The notes below the pieces were generated by a model, which saw only the letters and a program-made list of their open reading frames with translations, did not search any database and had not been told where the DNA came from. Shown in pieces: positions 27,031-36,734 of a DNA stretch of 64,000 bases (its first letter is position 1; every line of letters starts with the position of its first letter). The translations under genes were made by a program, and so were the position numbers. Location: positions 56,965 to 120,964 of the forward strand of contig CALULQ010000006.1 in assembly GCA_944321525.1 (NCBI GenBank). The letters are read 5' to 3'. The DNA comes from an uncultured Paraprevotella sp. (GTDB taxonomy: Bacteria > Bacteroidota > Bacteroidia > Bacteroidales > Bacteroidaceae).

Positions 27031-27288
27031 ATGAAAGCAACCGTATCATTGGACAGCATCTGGAGCATGCTCCAGTCGCTCAGCACCGACAATCAGAAAT
27101 GGTTGGCGAACAAGCTTCATGAGGAAATCGAGCGCAAAAAAGGAAGCAAGAAGGAACTGGTATTCCCCCACCGCCCCGCCAACAAGGAAATCTCGCCCGA
27201 GGTAAAGGCGATGACTATGGGGAAGCTACCCGAAGGCTTTGATTTTGAACGCGAAACTGAAAAGATGTGGGAGGAATGGGCAAAATGA
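27031..27288 (+). CDS. Putative antitoxin of PIN-domain pair
   Basis: 85 aa, acidic and basic mixed, starting MKATVSLDSIWSMLQSLS. No DNA-binding fold is obvious; the N-terminus suggests a short helix before a disordered toxin-binding tail (GKLPEGFDFERETEKMWEEW). Its role is inferred from position: its stop overlaps the toxin start as ATGA, the arrangement typical of vapBC-like operons. Confidence 0.72.
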   Translation: MKATVSLDSIWSMLQSLSTDNQKWLANKLHEEIERKKGSKKELVFPHRPANKEISPEVKAMTMGKLPEGFDFERETEKMWEEWAK

Positions 27289-27698
27289 GGATATTTTTAG
27301 ATACAAACGTTTTAGTTGACTTTTGTGCGGAACGCGAACCTTTTTACGCAGACGCGGCTGCCATCATCGATATGGGATATAACAAAGAAGCCAAGCTCAT
27401 TGCGTCTTCTTTGACTCTGGTCAATATCGCGTATGTCATGCGGAAAGTGAAACCTCACTCATTGGTCATGCAAAAAATAGACCAACTCGTAAACCTATGC
27501 GCCATATCGTCCATCGACCGGCAAACAATAGCTTCGGCCATCGCCGCACAACCCACCGATTTCGAGGACGCCGTACAATACCATTCCGCCCTTCAGGCGA
27601 AAGCCGACCTCATCATCTCCCGTGACACGAAGGGCTTTGCCGAATTCGACCTCCCCGTCATGACGCCGGCCGAATTCATTGCCCGCTGCGCGGAATGA
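27285..27698 (+). CDS. PIN-domain ribonuclease toxin (VapC-like)
   Basis: 137 aa from the ATG at 27285 (MRIFLDTNVLVDF). PIN-domain acidic residues are in place: Asp in FLDTNVL, a Glu in the AEREPFY segment, Asp in DFEDAVQY, and Asp in LIISRDTKGF. VapC toxins cleave tRNA or rRNA. An in-frame ATG at 27267 is less likely because the ATGA overlap couples it to the antitoxin. It converges with the penicillin-binding protein gene 38 bases downstream. Confidence 0.88.
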   Translation: MRIFLDTNVLVDFCAEREPFYADAAAIIDMGYNKEAKLIASSLTLVNIAYVMRKVKPHSLVMQKIDQLVNLCAISSIDRQTIASAIAAQPTDFEDAVQYHSALQAKADLIISRDTKGFAEFDLPVMTPAEFIARCAE

Positions 27699-27736
27699 TT
27701 TTATGCGCAAGGCCGACCCGTGGGCCGGCCTTGCGG

Positions 27737-30064
27737 TTATTCGAACACCTCGTCTATCCCCCCGTAGTCTTCCACCGGGGCTTCCTCCGTCAGGATAGTA
27801 TCCTCACAGGGATCGAAGCCTTCCGGTATCTCGAACTTTTCATCGGGCGAATAGCCAAGCTCCTTGTCCTTATATACTTTTTGAAAGAAATAAGCCGCCA
27901 CGGGCAACGCCGACGAGGCGCCTTGCCCGTAGGTCATGGTGTTGAAGTGGATGTCGCGGTCTTCCCCGCCCACCCAACATGCGGCGGAAAGCGAAGGCGT
28001 GAAGCAAACGAACCATCCGTCCGAATGACGGTTCGTGGTCCCCGTCTTGCCGCCCATGTCGGCATCCACATGGTAACGGAAACGCATGCGGCCGCCCGTA
28101 CCGCCATTCATCACGCCCTGCAGCATGATAATCATCTTATAAGCACTCTCCTCGCTGATGACTTCCGTCATGCGGGGCTGGAACTCTCCCACCACGTTTC
28201 CCTCGCTGTCCTCAATGCGCGACACGAAAAGCGGCGCCGTGCGGATGCCCTTGTTGGCAAACGCCGTATAAGCGCTGGCCATCTCGGACACGGAAATCTC
28301 GCAGGGCCCCAAACACAAGGCCATGGAGGGATGTATGTCGCGGTTCAGCACGCCGAACTCATGGATAAGCCGCACCAGGGCCGAAGGACTGAGCCGGCTC
28401 ATCAGATAAGCCGAAATCCAGTTGTTCGACTGCGCCAAGCCCCACTTCAGCGTGACCATCTCGCCATAGCGCGAACGACTGCCATTGCGCGGCGTCCAAG
28501 GCTTACCCGCCACGATATAGGTCTGCTGCACATTGGGAGCCAGGTCGCACGGCGACATGCCGTTCTCCATGGCCAACGTGTAGAGGAAAGGCTTGATGGT
28601 GGACCCCACCTGGCGGCGCCCCACCCCGGCCATGTCGTATTGGAAATAGCGGTAGTCCGGGCCGCCTACATAGGCCTTCACATAGCCCGTTCGGGTGTCC
28701 ATGCACATGAATCCGGCGCGGAGGAAACTCTTATAGTAGCGGATGGAATCCATCGGGGTCATAACAGTGTCCACTTCGCCATGGTAAGAGAACACGGTCA
28801 TCTCCTGCGGCGTGTTGAACGCCTTGGTGATGTCGGCCTCGCTGGCCCCGCTTTTCTTCATCATGATGTAGCGTTCGCTCTGCACCACGGAGCGGCGCAT
28901 GATTTGCTCCACTTCCTTTTCGGATAGCTGGTTGGAGAACGGGCGCGTCTTCTGATTGCGCTTCTCCTTGTCGAAAATGGGTTGCAAATAGCCGGCCACA
29001 TGCTCTTCCACGCTCTCCTCGGCATATTGCTGCATGCGGGAATCGATGGTGGTGTAAATTTTCAGCCCGTCGGTGTAGAGGTTATAAGGTGTTCCATCCT
29101 TTTTGCGGTTCTTATTGCACCACCCGTAAAGCGGGTCGGTTTCCCACGCCAGTGAGTCTTCATAATATTTCTGGTCTTGCCACGAGGCATAGTTCTTCCG
29201 CTCCGGCTCCTTGGCCATCAGCATGGTGCGCAGGCGTTCACGGAGATACGTGGCCAGACCTTCCTTATGGTCTACGCGGTGGAAGCGCAAGCCGAGCGGC
29301 TCCATCTTGTGCAGTTCGGCATCCGCCTTGCTCAGGTATCCCGACTTGACCATCTGGTCCAGCACCACATTGCGCCGCGCGCGGCATCGCTCCGGCTTCC
29401 TTACAGGATTATAATAAGACGGGTTCTTGCACATTCCTATCAGGGTGGCCGCCTCGCACACCGAAAGGTTCTGGGGCTCTTTGTTGAAATAAGTCCGGGC
29501 AGCCGTCTTGATGCCCACGGCGTTGTGGAGGAAATCAAAATAATTAAGGTACATGGTGATGATTTCCTCTTTCGTGTAATACCGCTCCAACTTGACGGCA
29601 ATGACCCACTCTATGGGCTTCTGCAGCGCGCGCTCCATCGTGCTCTGCGCCACATCCGTATACAACTGCTTGGCCAGCTGCTGCGTGATGGTGCTTCCGC
29701 CTCCGGCATTGTCCTGCCTCAGGATGATACGCTTCACGGCCACGCGCCCCAGCGCCCTGTAATCTATGCCGGAATGGTCGTAAAAGCGCTCGTCTTCCGT
29801 GGCCACCAAAGCCTTGACCAACCAAGGCGACAAGTCGTCGAAGCCCACGAAAATGCGATTGGCCCGGCTGTACGACCATGTGCCCAGCAATTTCCCGTCG
29901 GCAGAAATGATTTGCGAAGCGTATTTGTTCACCGGATTTTCCAGTTGGTACAAATTGGGCATATATCCAATCCATCCGTGCCAGATGGCATAAAAAGCCA
30001 GAGACACGGCACTAATGCAAAGAAACAAAATCACCCACAAAGTGATGATAAACTTTTTCCTCAT
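27737..30064 (-). CDS. Class A penicillin-binding protein (transglycosylase/transpeptidase)
   Basis: 775 aa from the ATG at 30064 (MRKKFIITLWVILFLCISAV), a membrane anchor; the open frame continues 47 codons further but crosses the promoter box. The GT51 glycosyltransferase domain shows EDERFYDHSGID and GGSTITQQLAKQLY; the transpeptidase domain has the STIK active-site tetrad (VGSTIKPFLY), the SNN triad and the KTGTT box. It polymerises and cross-links peptidoglycan. The C-terminal tail is acidic. Closest named relatives are PBP1A/MrcA. Confidence 0.93.
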   Translation of the reverse strand: MRKKFIITLWVILFLCISAVSLAFYAIWHGWIGYMPNLYQLENPVNKYASQIISADGKLLGTWSYSRANRIFVGFDDLSPWLVKALVATEDERFYDHSGIDYRALGRVAVKRIILRQDNAGGGSTITQQLAKQLYTDVAQSTMERALQKPIEWVIAVKLERYYTKEEIITMYLNYFDFLHNAVGIKTAARTYFNKEPQNLSVCEAATLIGMCKNPSYYNPVRKPERCRARRNVVLDQMVKSGYLSKADAELHKMEPLGLRFHRVDHKEGLATYLRERLRTMLMAKEPERKNYASWQDQKYYEDSLAWETDPLYGWCNKNRKKDGTPYNLYTDGLKIYTTIDSRMQQYAEESVEEHVAGYLQPIFDKEKRNQKTRPFSNQLSEKEVEQIMRRSVVQSERYIMMKKSGASEADITKAFNTPQEMTVFSYHGEVDTVMTPMDSIRYYKSFLRAGFMCMDTRTGYVKAYVGGPDYRYFQYDMAGVGRRQVGSTIKPFLYTLAMENGMSPCDLAPNVQQTYIVAGKPWTPRNGSRSRYGEMVTLKWGLAQSNNWISAYLMSRLSPSALVRLIHEFGVLNRDIHPSMALCLGPCEISVSEMASAYTAFANKGIRTAPLFVSRIEDSEGNVVGEFQPRMTEVISEESAYKMIIMLQGVMNGGTGGRMRFRYHVDADMGGKTGTTNRHSDGWFVCFTPSLSAACWVGGEDRDIHFNTMTYGQGASSALPVAAYFFQKVYKDKELGYSPDEKFEIPEGFDPCEDTILTEEAPVEDYGGIDEVFE

Positions 30065-30100
30065 AAACGTCTTAGCTACAATTTTCAAAATCGCAAAGTG

Positions 30101-30108
30101 CAAAATTA
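30101..30108 (-). promoter_or_regulatory. -7 box of the class A PBP gene
   Basis: Minus-strand TAATTTTG, 37 bases upstream of the chosen start. It excludes the longer in-frame start at 30205. Confidence 0.62.
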
Positions 30109-30193
30109 CAAATAAACTTCTTAAAAACCGGCCGATTTGCAGAAAAGTTGAGTAAATGTAGCAATAGTGTGCACTGCATCCGCTTTTTTTATG

Positions 30194-30201
30194 TACCTTT
30201 G
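30194..30201 (+). promoter_or_regulatory. -7 box of the pyrB operon
   Basis: TACCTTTG, 41 bases upstream of pyrB. The leader shows no obvious attenuator hairpin. Confidence 0.65.
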
Positions 30202-30242
30202 ACAACAGAATACACTCATTTTTTAGTTAAAGGAATCCCCAA

Positions 30243-31190
30243 ATGGAAAACAGAAGCTTGGTGACTATTGCAGACCATTCCAAAGAGAAAATCATGTATC
30301 TGATTCGGATGGCCGAGGAGTTTGAAAGACATACCAACCGGAAGTTGTTGGAAGGCAAGGTGGTAGCGACTTTGTTCTTTGAGCCGTCTACACGCACGAG
30401 ACTCAGTTTTGAAACGGCGGCCAACCGCTTGGGCGCGCGCGTCATCGGGTTCACCGACCCGAAAGTGACAAGTTCCACCAAAGGGGAGACGCTGAAAGAC
30501 ACCATCATGATGGTGAGCAACTATGCCGATATCATCGTCATGCGCCACTATCTGGAGGGGGCGGCACGCTACGCTTCCGAGGTTTCGCCCGTGCCCATCA
30601 TCAACGCCGGCGACGGAGCCAACCAGCATCCCTCACAAACCATGCTGGACATCTACTCCATCTACAAGACACAGGGCAAGCTTGACGACCTGAACATCTA
30701 CATGGTCGGCGACCTGAAATACGGCCGCACAGTGCATTCGCTGCTGATGGCCATGCGGCATTTCAACCCCACCTTCCATTTCATCGCGCCGGAAGAACTG
30801 AAGATGCCGGACGTGTACAAGCAGTATTGCGACATCCATCATATAAAATATGTGGAACACACGGACTTCACGGCCGACACCATCGCGGACGCGGACATCT
30901 TATACATGACGCGCGTGCAGAAAGAACGCTTCACAGACCTCATGGAATACGAACGGGTGAAAGACCTCTATCTGCTGAAACTGCCCATGCTGAAACGCGC
31001 CAAAGACAACATGCGCATCCTGCATCCCCTGCCGCGCGTGAACGAAATCGAATATTCCATCGACGACGACCCGCATGCTTATTACTTCGAGCAGGCGCGC
31101 AACGGGCTCTTCGCCCGCCAAGCCTTGATATGCGATGCCTTGGGCATCACCTTGGACGACGTGATGAACGACCAGACTATCATTGACTAA
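30243..31190 (+). CDS. pyrB: Aspartate carbamoyltransferase catalytic subunit
   Basis: 315 aa. Catalyses carbamoyl phosphate plus aspartate to carbamoyl aspartate in pyrimidine synthesis. The carbamoyl-phosphate loop STRTRLSF is at 49-56, with [10 protein letters not shown] and HPLPRVNEI later. It is followed 17 bases on by pyrI, so the holoenzyme is probably the allosteric dodecamer type. Confidence 0.96.
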   Translation: MENRSLVTIADHSKEKIMYLIRMAEEFERHTNRKLLEGKVVATLFFEPSTRTRLSFETAANRLGARVIGFTDPKVTSSTKGETLKDTIMMVSNYADIIVMRHYLEGAARYASEVSPVPIINAGDGANQHPSQTMLDIYSIYKTQGKLDDLNIYMVGDLKYGRTVHSLLMAMRHFNPTFHFIAPEELKMPDVYKQYCDIHHIKYVEHTDFTADTIADADILYMTRVQKERFTDLMEYERVKDLYLLKLPMLKRAKDNMRILHPLPRVNEIEYSIDDDPHAYYFEQARNGLFARQALICDALGITLDDVMNDQTIID

Positions 31191-31207
31191 AAAAACTAAT
31201 TACGATA

Positions 31208-31663
31208 ATGAAAAGACAAGAATTATTGGTGGCCGCGTTAGAAAACGGCACGGTGATCGACCACATCCCCTCCAACAAGCTTTTCGAAGTGGTGAACCTG
31301 CTCCACCTTGAACAGATGAAGACCTCCATCACGGTGGGCTACAACCTGAAGAGCAAGAAAATGGGGCACAAAAGCATCATCAAAATCGCCGGCAAGTTCT
31401 TCTCGGACGAGGAACTGAACCAGCTCGCCGTAGTCAGCCCGAACGTCACCCTATGCATCATCAGGGACTACGAGGTGGTGGAGAAGAAAGAAGTGTTCCT
31501 TCCGCACGAACTGAAAGGCATCGTCAAATGCGCCAACCCGAAGTGCATCACCAATAACGAACCGATGAAGACTTATTTCCACACCGTACAAGGCAAGGAT
31601 GGAGTGCTGCGCTGCCACTACTGCAACAAGGAAGTCAGTCTCGACCACGTCAAACTGGTATAA
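31208..31663 (+). CDS. pyrI: Aspartate carbamoyltransferase regulatory subunit
   Basis: 151 aa. The N-terminal nucleotide-binding domain and the C-terminal zinc domain are complete, with four Cys ligands at residues 108, 113, 136 and 139. It binds CTP/ATP and links catalytic trimers. Confidence 0.96.
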   Translation: MKRQELLVAALENGTVIDHIPSNKLFEVVNLLHLEQMKTSITVGYNLKSKKMGHKSIIKIAGKFFSDEELNQLAVVSPNVTLCIIRDYEVVEKKEVFLPHELKGIVKCANPKCITNNEPMKTYFHTVQGKDGVLRCHYCNKEVSLDHVKLV

Positions 31664-31674
31664 ACGCCATCGGC

Positions 31675-32244
31675 ATGAAGCAAGACTGGAAACCCGGAAC
31701 GATGATATATCCCCTGCCCGCCCTGCTCGTCAGTTGCGGCAGCACGCCGGACGACTACAACCTGCTGACCGTGGCTTGGGCCGGCACCATCTGCACCAAC
31801 CCGCCCATGTGCTACATATCCGTACGGCCGGAGCGGCATTCTTATGAGCTCATCAAGAAGAACATGGAATTCGTGCTCAACCTGACCACCGAGGACATGG
31901 CTTTCGCCACAGACTGGTGCGGCGTGCGCTCGGGACGCGACTACCACAAGTTCGAGGAGATGAAGCTCACGCCGGGAAAGGCGCGCATGGTGGCCGCCCC
32001 CATCGTGGAGGAATCGCCGCTGAGCATCGAGTGCAGGGTGAAGGAGATTGTCTCGCTGGGGTCGCACGACATGTTCATCGCCGAGGTGCTGAACGTGAAA
32101 GCCGACGACCGCTACCTCGACCCGCAAACAGGGAAATGGAGCCTGGACGCCAGCCACCCGCTGGTCTACCTCCACGGAGCCTATTACGGACTGGGGGAGA
32201 AAATCGGCAAGTTCGGCTGGAGCGTGGAGAAAAAGAAAGAATAA
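31675..32244 (+). CDS. Flavin reductase family protein
   Basis: 189 aa FMN-binding split-barrel protein: PLPALLVSCGSTPDDYNLLTVAWAG and CTNPPMCYISVRP are the typical start, and the HLV-like segment is SHPLVYLHGAYYGLG. Substrate unknown; relatives include flavoredoxins and NAD(P)H:flavin oxidoreductases. It sits inside the pyr-glyA transcript, 11 bases after pyrI and 27 before glyA, without an obvious pathway link. Confidence 0.88.
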   Translation: MKQDWKPGTMIYPLPALLVSCGSTPDDYNLLTVAWAGTICTNPPMCYISVRPERHSYELIKKNMEFVLNLTTEDMAFATDWCGVRSGRDYHKFEEMKLTPGKARMVAAPIVEESPLSIECRVKEIVSLGSHDMFIAEVLNVKADDRYLDPQTGKWSLDASHPLVYLHGAYYGLGEKIGKFGWSVEKKKE

Positions 32245-32271
32245 TCCTAAACCATTAATGGAAAAATAAAG

Positions 32272-33552
32272 ATGAAGACAGACACGACTTTATTTGATTT
32301 GATTGAGAAGGAGCACCAACGCCAACTCAAGGGAATCGAACTCATCGCATCGGAAAATTTCGTGAGCGATGAAGTGATGAAAGCCATGGGCTCATGGCTG
32401 ACCAACAAATACGCCGAGGGATATCCCGGCAAACGGTATTACGGCGGCTGTCAAGTGGTGGACGAAGTGGAGAGCCTGGCCATCGAACGGGTGTGCAAGC
32501 TGTTCGATGCCGAATATGCCAACGTGCAGCCCCACTCCGGCGCACAGGCCAACGCTGCCGTGTTCCTGGCATGCCTGAAAGCCGGCGACACGTTCATGGG
32601 ACTGAACCTGGACCATGGAGGCCACCTTTCGCACGGTTCACCCGTAAACACGTCCGGCATCCTCTACCACGCCATCGGCTATAACCTCAACAAGGAAACG
32701 GGCCGCGTGGACTACGACGAGATGGAGCGCCTCGCACTGGAACACCACCCGAAGATGATCATCGGCGGCGGTTCGGCCTACAGCCGCGAATGGGACTATG
32801 CCCGCATGCGTGAAATCGCCGACAAGGTGGGCGCCATCTTCATGGTCGACATGGCACACCCGGCCGGACTAATTGCCGCCGGACTGCTGGAAAACCCCGT
32901 GAAGTATGCGCACATCGTCACCTCCACCACCCACAAGACCCTGCGCGGACCGCGCGGAGGCATCATCCTGATGGGCAAGGACTTCGACAACCCGTGGGGA
33001 CTGAAAACCCCGAAGGGCGAAATCAAGAAGATGAGCCAGATACTGAACAGCGCCGTATTCCCGGGCATTCAGGGCGGGCCGTTGGAACACGTGATTGCCG
33101 CCAAGGCCGTTGCCTTCAACGAAGCTCTGCAACCCGAATTCAAGGAATGGGCCAAGCAAGTGCAGAAGAACGCCAAAGTGCTGGCCGACGAACTGATGAA
33201 GCGCGGATTCGACATCGTGAGCGGCGGAACGGACAACCACTCCATGCTGGTTGACCTGCGGAGCAAATACCCCGACCTCACCGGAAAGGTGGCCGAGAAA
33301 GCCTTGGTGGCCGCCGACATCACGGTGAACAAGAACATGGTGCCGTTCGACACGCGCAGCGCGTTCCAGACTTCGGGCATCCGCTTGGGAACGCCCGCCA
33401 TCACGACGCGCGGCGCAAAAGAAGACCTGATGGTCCTGGTGGCCGAACTTATCGAGAAAGTTCTGAATGCTCCCGAAGATGAAAATGTCATCGCGGAAGT
33501 ACGCAAGCAAGTGAACGACGTGATGGCGAACTATCCGCTCTTCGCATATTAA
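32272..33552 (+). CDS. glyA: Serine hydroxymethyltransferase
   Basis: 426 aa PLP enzyme interconverting serine and glycine with tetrahydrofolate. Motifs: [13 protein letters not shown] at the N-terminus, [15 protein letters not shown], and the PLP-binding lysine in [15 protein letters not shown]. Last gene of the pyrB-pyrI-flavin reductase-glyA run; a strong terminator follows. Confidence 0.96.
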   Translation: MKTDTTLFDLIEKEHQRQLKGIELIASENFVSDEVMKAMGSWLTNKYAEGYPGKRYYGGCQVVDEVESLAIERVCKLFDAEYANVQPHSGAQANAAVFLACLKAGDTFMGLNLDHGGHLSHGSPVNTSGILYHAIGYNLNKETGRVDYDEMERLALEHHPKMIIGGGSAYSREWDYARMREIADKVGAIFMVDMAHPAGLIAAGLLENPVKYAHIVTSTTHKTLRGPRGGIILMGKDFDNPWGLKTPKGEIKKMSQILNSAVFPGIQGGPLEHVIAAKAVAFNEALQPEFKEWAKQVQKNAKVLADELMKRGFDIVSGGTDNHSMLVDLRSKYPDLTGKVAEKALVAADITVNKNMVPFDTRSAFQTSGIRLGTPAITTRGAKEDLMVLVAELIEKVLNAPEDENVIAEVRKQVNDVMANYPLFAY

Positions 33553-33590
33553 AGGACATTTGCCATTGAGCAAATTCTAATGAAAACCAT

Positions 33591-33630
33591 GCAGCCGGCC
33601 TGACATCAAACAAGGCCGGCTGCTTCTTTT
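33591..33630 (+). terminator. Terminator after glyA
   Basis: Arms GCAGCCGGCCT (33591-33601) and AGGCCGGCTGC (33613-33623), an 11-base-pair perfect stem with an 11-base loop followed by TTCTTTTTG. It overlaps the last codons of the convergent glycosyltransferase gene. Confidence 0.88.
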
Positions 33631-34517
33631 TGCCGTTCCTTTTGCGCCCAACGGGCATAATATCCCACCTTATAAAAGTTAAAAAGGAAAAGGTTGGGAT
33701 GCCGCCCCAACAAGTTCCGTCGGATTATCGGACGAAACAAACGATAAAGGAACAAAACGCAAGGCAACATCTTTTTCCACCGCAAGGCATCATACATGCG
33801 CAAAATCCCGGAATTCCCTTCCAGCTTGTCCCGGTGGGCGTACAAGGTCTGTATGGACTCTTCTGTCTTCCGCAAGTACGCCCCGTTCCTCTCGATGTCT
33901 TCGTTCACCAACGGGTTGTCTATGTGCAGGACCTGAAAGCCCTGGCGTTCCAGTTGGACACCCATCAGCACATCTTCATAGCCATAGTTGCGGATGGATT
34001 CATCAAACGGACAACTCTCGAACGCCTTGCGGGAAATCAAGAAATTAAAGCTCCGGAACATGCCAAAGGGGCGTTGCGCCCGTTCCTTGACAGTAAACCG
34101 CCGCTCGGCCGATTTTTCGTAGGCATACCGTAAGGATACCTTCGGGGAAGGCAACTTGTCGGGATGCAGGATCCCGCCGCAGACGACATCCGCCAGCTTC
34201 CGGCTATCCATGTAACGCCAGATAAAATCATGCCGCACCACCCTGCCGTCGCAATCCAAGAACAGGAAAAAGTCATATTGCGCCAGATGGGCCAGAATAT
34301 TCCTTATGCGCGAGCGCCCCACGTTTTCCTGCAGCTCTATGTATTTGCAGCAAGGCAGCTTGTTGATTTCGCGGTTCTTGCGCTTATACTCCTCTTCCGA
34401 GGCGTCGTCGGCCACCAGAATCTCGTAGGCGCAGCCCAAGGCCTCGGCCTGCCGCTGCAGGTCGGTTACCAACTTGACACAAACATAGTTATACGTAGGA
34501 ATCAGTATCGAAAGCAT
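33606..34517 (-). CDS. Family 2 glycosyltransferase
   Basis: 303 aa GT-A fold. N-terminal SILIPTYN, the nucleotide-binding ILVADDASEEE and the DxD-like metal site FFLFLDCDGRV are visible, followed by a GT2 C-terminal region (GYEDVLMGVQLERQGFQVLHID). Probably transfers a sugar to a cell-surface glycan; acceptor unknown. It follows tilS by 46 bases. Confidence 0.87.
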   Translation of the reverse strand: MLSILIPTYNYVCVKLVTDLQRQAEALGCAYEILVADDASEEEYKRKNREINKLPCCKYIELQENVGRSRIRNILAHLAQYDFFLFLDCDGRVVRHDFIWRYMDSRKLADVVCGGILHPDKLPSPKVSLRYAYEKSAERRFTVKERAQRPFGMFRSFNFLISRKAFESCPFDESIRNYGYEDVLMGVQLERQGFQVLHIDNPLVNEDIERNGAYLRKTEESIQTLYAHRDKLEGNSGILRMYDALRWKKMLPCVLFLYRLFRPIIRRNLLGRHPNLFLFNFYKVGYYARWAQKERQKEAAGLV

Positions 34518-34563
34518 ACCCTCTGTCTCTTATCCATATTTCATAGAAATGCCACGCGCGCCG

Positions 34564-35898
34564 TCAGCCTTTCACGGCCTGCACCACCAGCATGCGCGTC
34601 GTGTCGTCGCCAATCCGGTAGCGGTCGTCGATCCGCTCGCCCACCAGCCACGCGATTTTTCCCCCGCTGCAGACCACCAGCTGCCTCTCCTTCTCGAACA
34701 CGCTTTTCTTGCAGTCTGTCAGGAAGTCGCTCACCAGCTTCGTCCCCTTCATGCCCAACGGGGTGAAACGGTCTCCCGTCTCCACCCGCCGCACCGTAAT
34801 GGGATACTCCAGTTTCCCCAAATCCAGGCAGGCCGTGCCCTTGTCCGTCGGGATGGAGAAATCCGGTCCGCGGTGCACCCGCCGGATGGAAAAGGCCAAG
34901 TCCGGCGCTACCCGCACGAACCCCTCCAAGGGCAACACCGGGCAGAGGCACTCGTAGGGCTCGTCCTTGCGCTCCAGCACCCAGCTGTCGCGGTCGCGCA
35001 ACAGGCGCCATTCCGCGCTCTGGTACACCTTGCCCGCTCCGCCGTCCATCTGTTCCCAAATCTCCCCCGCCTGCGCGCCGTTGAAGCCATAGGGCGACAA
35101 CAGTTCGAACAACACGGTGGGGGCTGCCGGAACGCCGCGGAGCGCCGCCATGTCGATGCGACTGCCGTCGAACACGCGCGCCTTCATCTCGTCCACGGCC
35201 ACGCGATAGAGCACGTAGGCGTCCTGCGCATGCCGGATGGCCTCCTGCAACGCGTCGGCCACCGAAGGGTTCAGCGCCTTGAGCATGGGCAACACTTCGA
35301 GCCGGACTTTATTGCGCGCCACGTCGGCCTCCAGGTTCGTGCTGTCGGTCACGAACGATTGCCCGATTTCGGACAAATAGAGTTCCAGCTCTTCGCGGCT
35401 GACGTCGAGCAAGGGGCGCACCACGGCCCCGTTGCGATAGTGCATGGCGGCCAGCCCCTTCAGCCCCGTCCCGCGCACCAGGTTGAGCAGCATCGTCTCC
35501 ACGTTGTCGTCGCGATGGTGTGCCACGGCGATTTTGTCGAACCGCAGTTCGGAACGCAGCTTCTCAAAGTAGGCGTAGCGCTGCTCTCGCGCGGCCATTT
35601 CGATGCTGACGCCCTTTTCGCGGGCATAGGACGCCGTGTCGAAGTCCTCCACGAACAAGCGCAGGGAATGCGCGCGGCACAAGTCGCGCACGAAGCGCTC
35701 GTCGCGGTCGGACTCTTCGCCGCGCAGATGGAAATTGCAATGCGCCACCTCGCAATGGCAGCCCGTCCGCAGCAGGATGCGCAGCAAGGCCACGGAGTCG
35801 GCCCCGCCGCTCACGGCCACAAGCACCTTTTCGTCCGGCAAAAGCAGCCGGTGGCGCCGGATGGTTCCTAATACCTTATTATATAGTTCGTCTTTCAT
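34564..35898 (-). CDS. tilS: tRNA(Ile)-lysidine synthetase
   Basis: 444 aa. The PP-loop SGGADS at residues 30-35 binds ATP; HCNFHLRGEESDRDE and AHHRDDNVET belong to the N-terminal catalytic domain, and the C-terminal TilS domain (ETGDRFTPLGMKGTKLVSDFL) recognises tRNA. It modifies C34 of the AUA-decoding tRNA-Ile with lysine; essential in most bacteria. Confidence 0.94.
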   Translation of the reverse strand: MKDELYNKVLGTIRRHRLLLPDEKVLVAVSGGADSVALLRILLRTGCHCEVAHCNFHLRGEESDRDERFVRDLCRAHSLRLFVEDFDTASYAREKGVSIEMAAREQRYAYFEKLRSELRFDKIAVAHHRDDNVETMLLNLVRGTGLKGLAAMHYRNGAVVRPLLDVSREELELYLSEIGQSFVTDSTNLEADVARNKVRLEVLPMLKALNPSVADALQEAIRHAQDAYVLYRVAVDEMKARVFDGSRIDMAALRGVPAAPTVLFELLSPYGFNGAQAGEIWEQMDGGAGKVYQSAEWRLLRDRDSWVLERKDEPYECLCPVLPLEGFVRVAPDLAFSIRRVHRGPDFSIPTDKGTACLDLGKLEYPITVRRVETGDRFTPLGMKGTKLVSDFLTDCKKSVFEKERQLVVCSGGKIAWLVGERIDDRYRIGDDTTRMLVVQAVKG

Positions 35899-35969
35899 GT
35901 CCGTATGCCTTTTTCTTCAAGTTCCGTTTTTCCTATGTCGCCGGACGCCCTGCCCAGCCATTCGCCAGA

Positions 35970-35977
35970 CAAAATTA
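35970..35977 (-). promoter_or_regulatory. -7 box of tilS
   Basis: Minus-strand TAATTTTG, 72 bases upstream of tilS. Confidence 0.6.
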
Positions 35978-36120
35978 AATAAAAATCGCGACTTCCCGGC
36001 CCGGAGGGCCAGAAAAAGTCGGGGCCGGCTCCATCTTTGCCACGGAAGGGGGCACGGCCGCCCCGCCGGTGCGGCCGGCGACGAAAACAAGTGCCCCGGC
36101 AGCGGCATGCCCTGCCGCAT

Positions 36121-36201
36121 GGCGGAATTGTACTTTCCGCAAAGCACTCGAGTACTTGCCGCAGAGTACTCGAGTACTTGCCGCAGAGTACGATTCCGCG
36201 T
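36121..36201. repeat. Interspersed palindromic repeat, locus 3
   Basis: Two tandem 22-base units with the core ACTCGAGTACTTGCCGCAGA, flanked by near-perfect outer inverted arms: GGCGGAATTGTACTTTCCGC on the left and GCAGAGTACGATTCCGC on the right. Same family as the repeats at 17.64 and 26.77 kb. GCGACGAA lies at 36078. It fills most of the gap between tilS and the small membrane protein gene; nothing else is seen there besides promoters. Confidence 0.82.
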
Positions 36202-36285
36202 CCGGCACTCCATCGCGATGCCATGCGGACGACAACGCCGCGGAATCCGCTCCGCTGTTTTATGTATTTTTATCCCTCCCGCGCA

Positions 36286-36315
36286 TTGGAGCGAGCTCTT
36301 TTTATGCTACTTTTG
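36286..36315 (+). promoter_or_regulatory. Promoter of the small Cys-rich membrane protein
   Basis: TTG at 36286-36288, 19-base spacer, TACTTTTG at 36308-36315: a close match to the Bacteroidetes -33/-7 arrangement, 74 bases before the ATG. Confidence 0.68.
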
Positions 36316-36389
36316 CGCCAAGCGGAGAGCCGTCGGCCCAGCGGCGCGGCGCCCGCCCATCGTATAAACCCTTTAGAACCCCTATCCCC

Positions 36390-36608
36390 ATGTGGCAAGA
36401 ATATCTGGCATACCTCATCATCGCCGCCGCCTTCTTCTGGGCGGGGCGCAGCATCTTCCTGGCCCTGCGCAACGCGAAAGACGCTTCGGCGTGCGCCAAC
36501 TGCACGGCCGACTGCAAACTAAGGGAGTTGAAACGTCTTTCTCAAAAGGAAAAACGAAGAAACTGCCCGCAAAAGAAGGAAAATGGGCATAAAAAATTGC
36601 GGGATTAA
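36390..36608 (+). CDS. Small single-span membrane protein with CxxCxxxC motif
   Basis: 72 aa, start at 36390 (MWQEYLAYLIIAAAFFWAGR). One N-terminal transmembrane helix is followed by CANCTADCKLRE and a strongly basic tail. It resembles FeoB-associated Cys-rich membrane proteins in layout, but no feo gene is nearby, so the function is open. Longer in-frame starts run back through the palindromic repeat and are rejected because of the promoter position. Confidence 0.7.
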   Translation: MWQEYLAYLIIAAAFFWAGRSIFLALRNAKDASACANCTADCKLRELKRLSQKEKRRNCPQKKENGHKKLRD

Positions 36609-36626
36609 AAAAAAGTTGTACCTTTG
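36597..36626 (+). promoter_or_regulatory. Promoter of the tRNA-Cys pair
   Basis: TTG at 36597-36599, 19-base spacer, TACCTTTG at 36619-36626, 18 bases before the first tRNA. The -33 element lies inside the end of the preceding small gene. Confidence 0.68.
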
Positions 36627-36644
36627 CAACGCAAAACGGAAAAT

Positions 36645-36715
36645 GGTTCCCTGACCGAGTGGCTAGGTAACGGTCTGCAAAACCGTCTACAGCAGTTCGA
36701 ATCTGCTGGGAACCT
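36645..36715 (+). tRNA. tRNA-Cys (GCA), first copy
   Basis: 71 bases. Acceptor arms GGTTCCC and GGGAACC pair perfectly; the anticodon arm ACGGT-CTGCAAA-ACCGT gives anticodon GCA; the T arm is AGCAG-TTCGAAT-CTGCT. CCA is not encoded. Identical to the next copy. Confidence 0.95.
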
Positions 36716-36734
36716 CTCCTCCGCCAGCAAAAAC

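Noticed and set aside
34549..35871. 440-codon plus-strand frame
   Set aside because: Antisense to tilS, which has the intact PP-loop and both TilS domains.
36121..36201. CRISPR array at the tandem 22-base units
   Set aside because: The units are contiguous without spacers and each is palindromic throughout.
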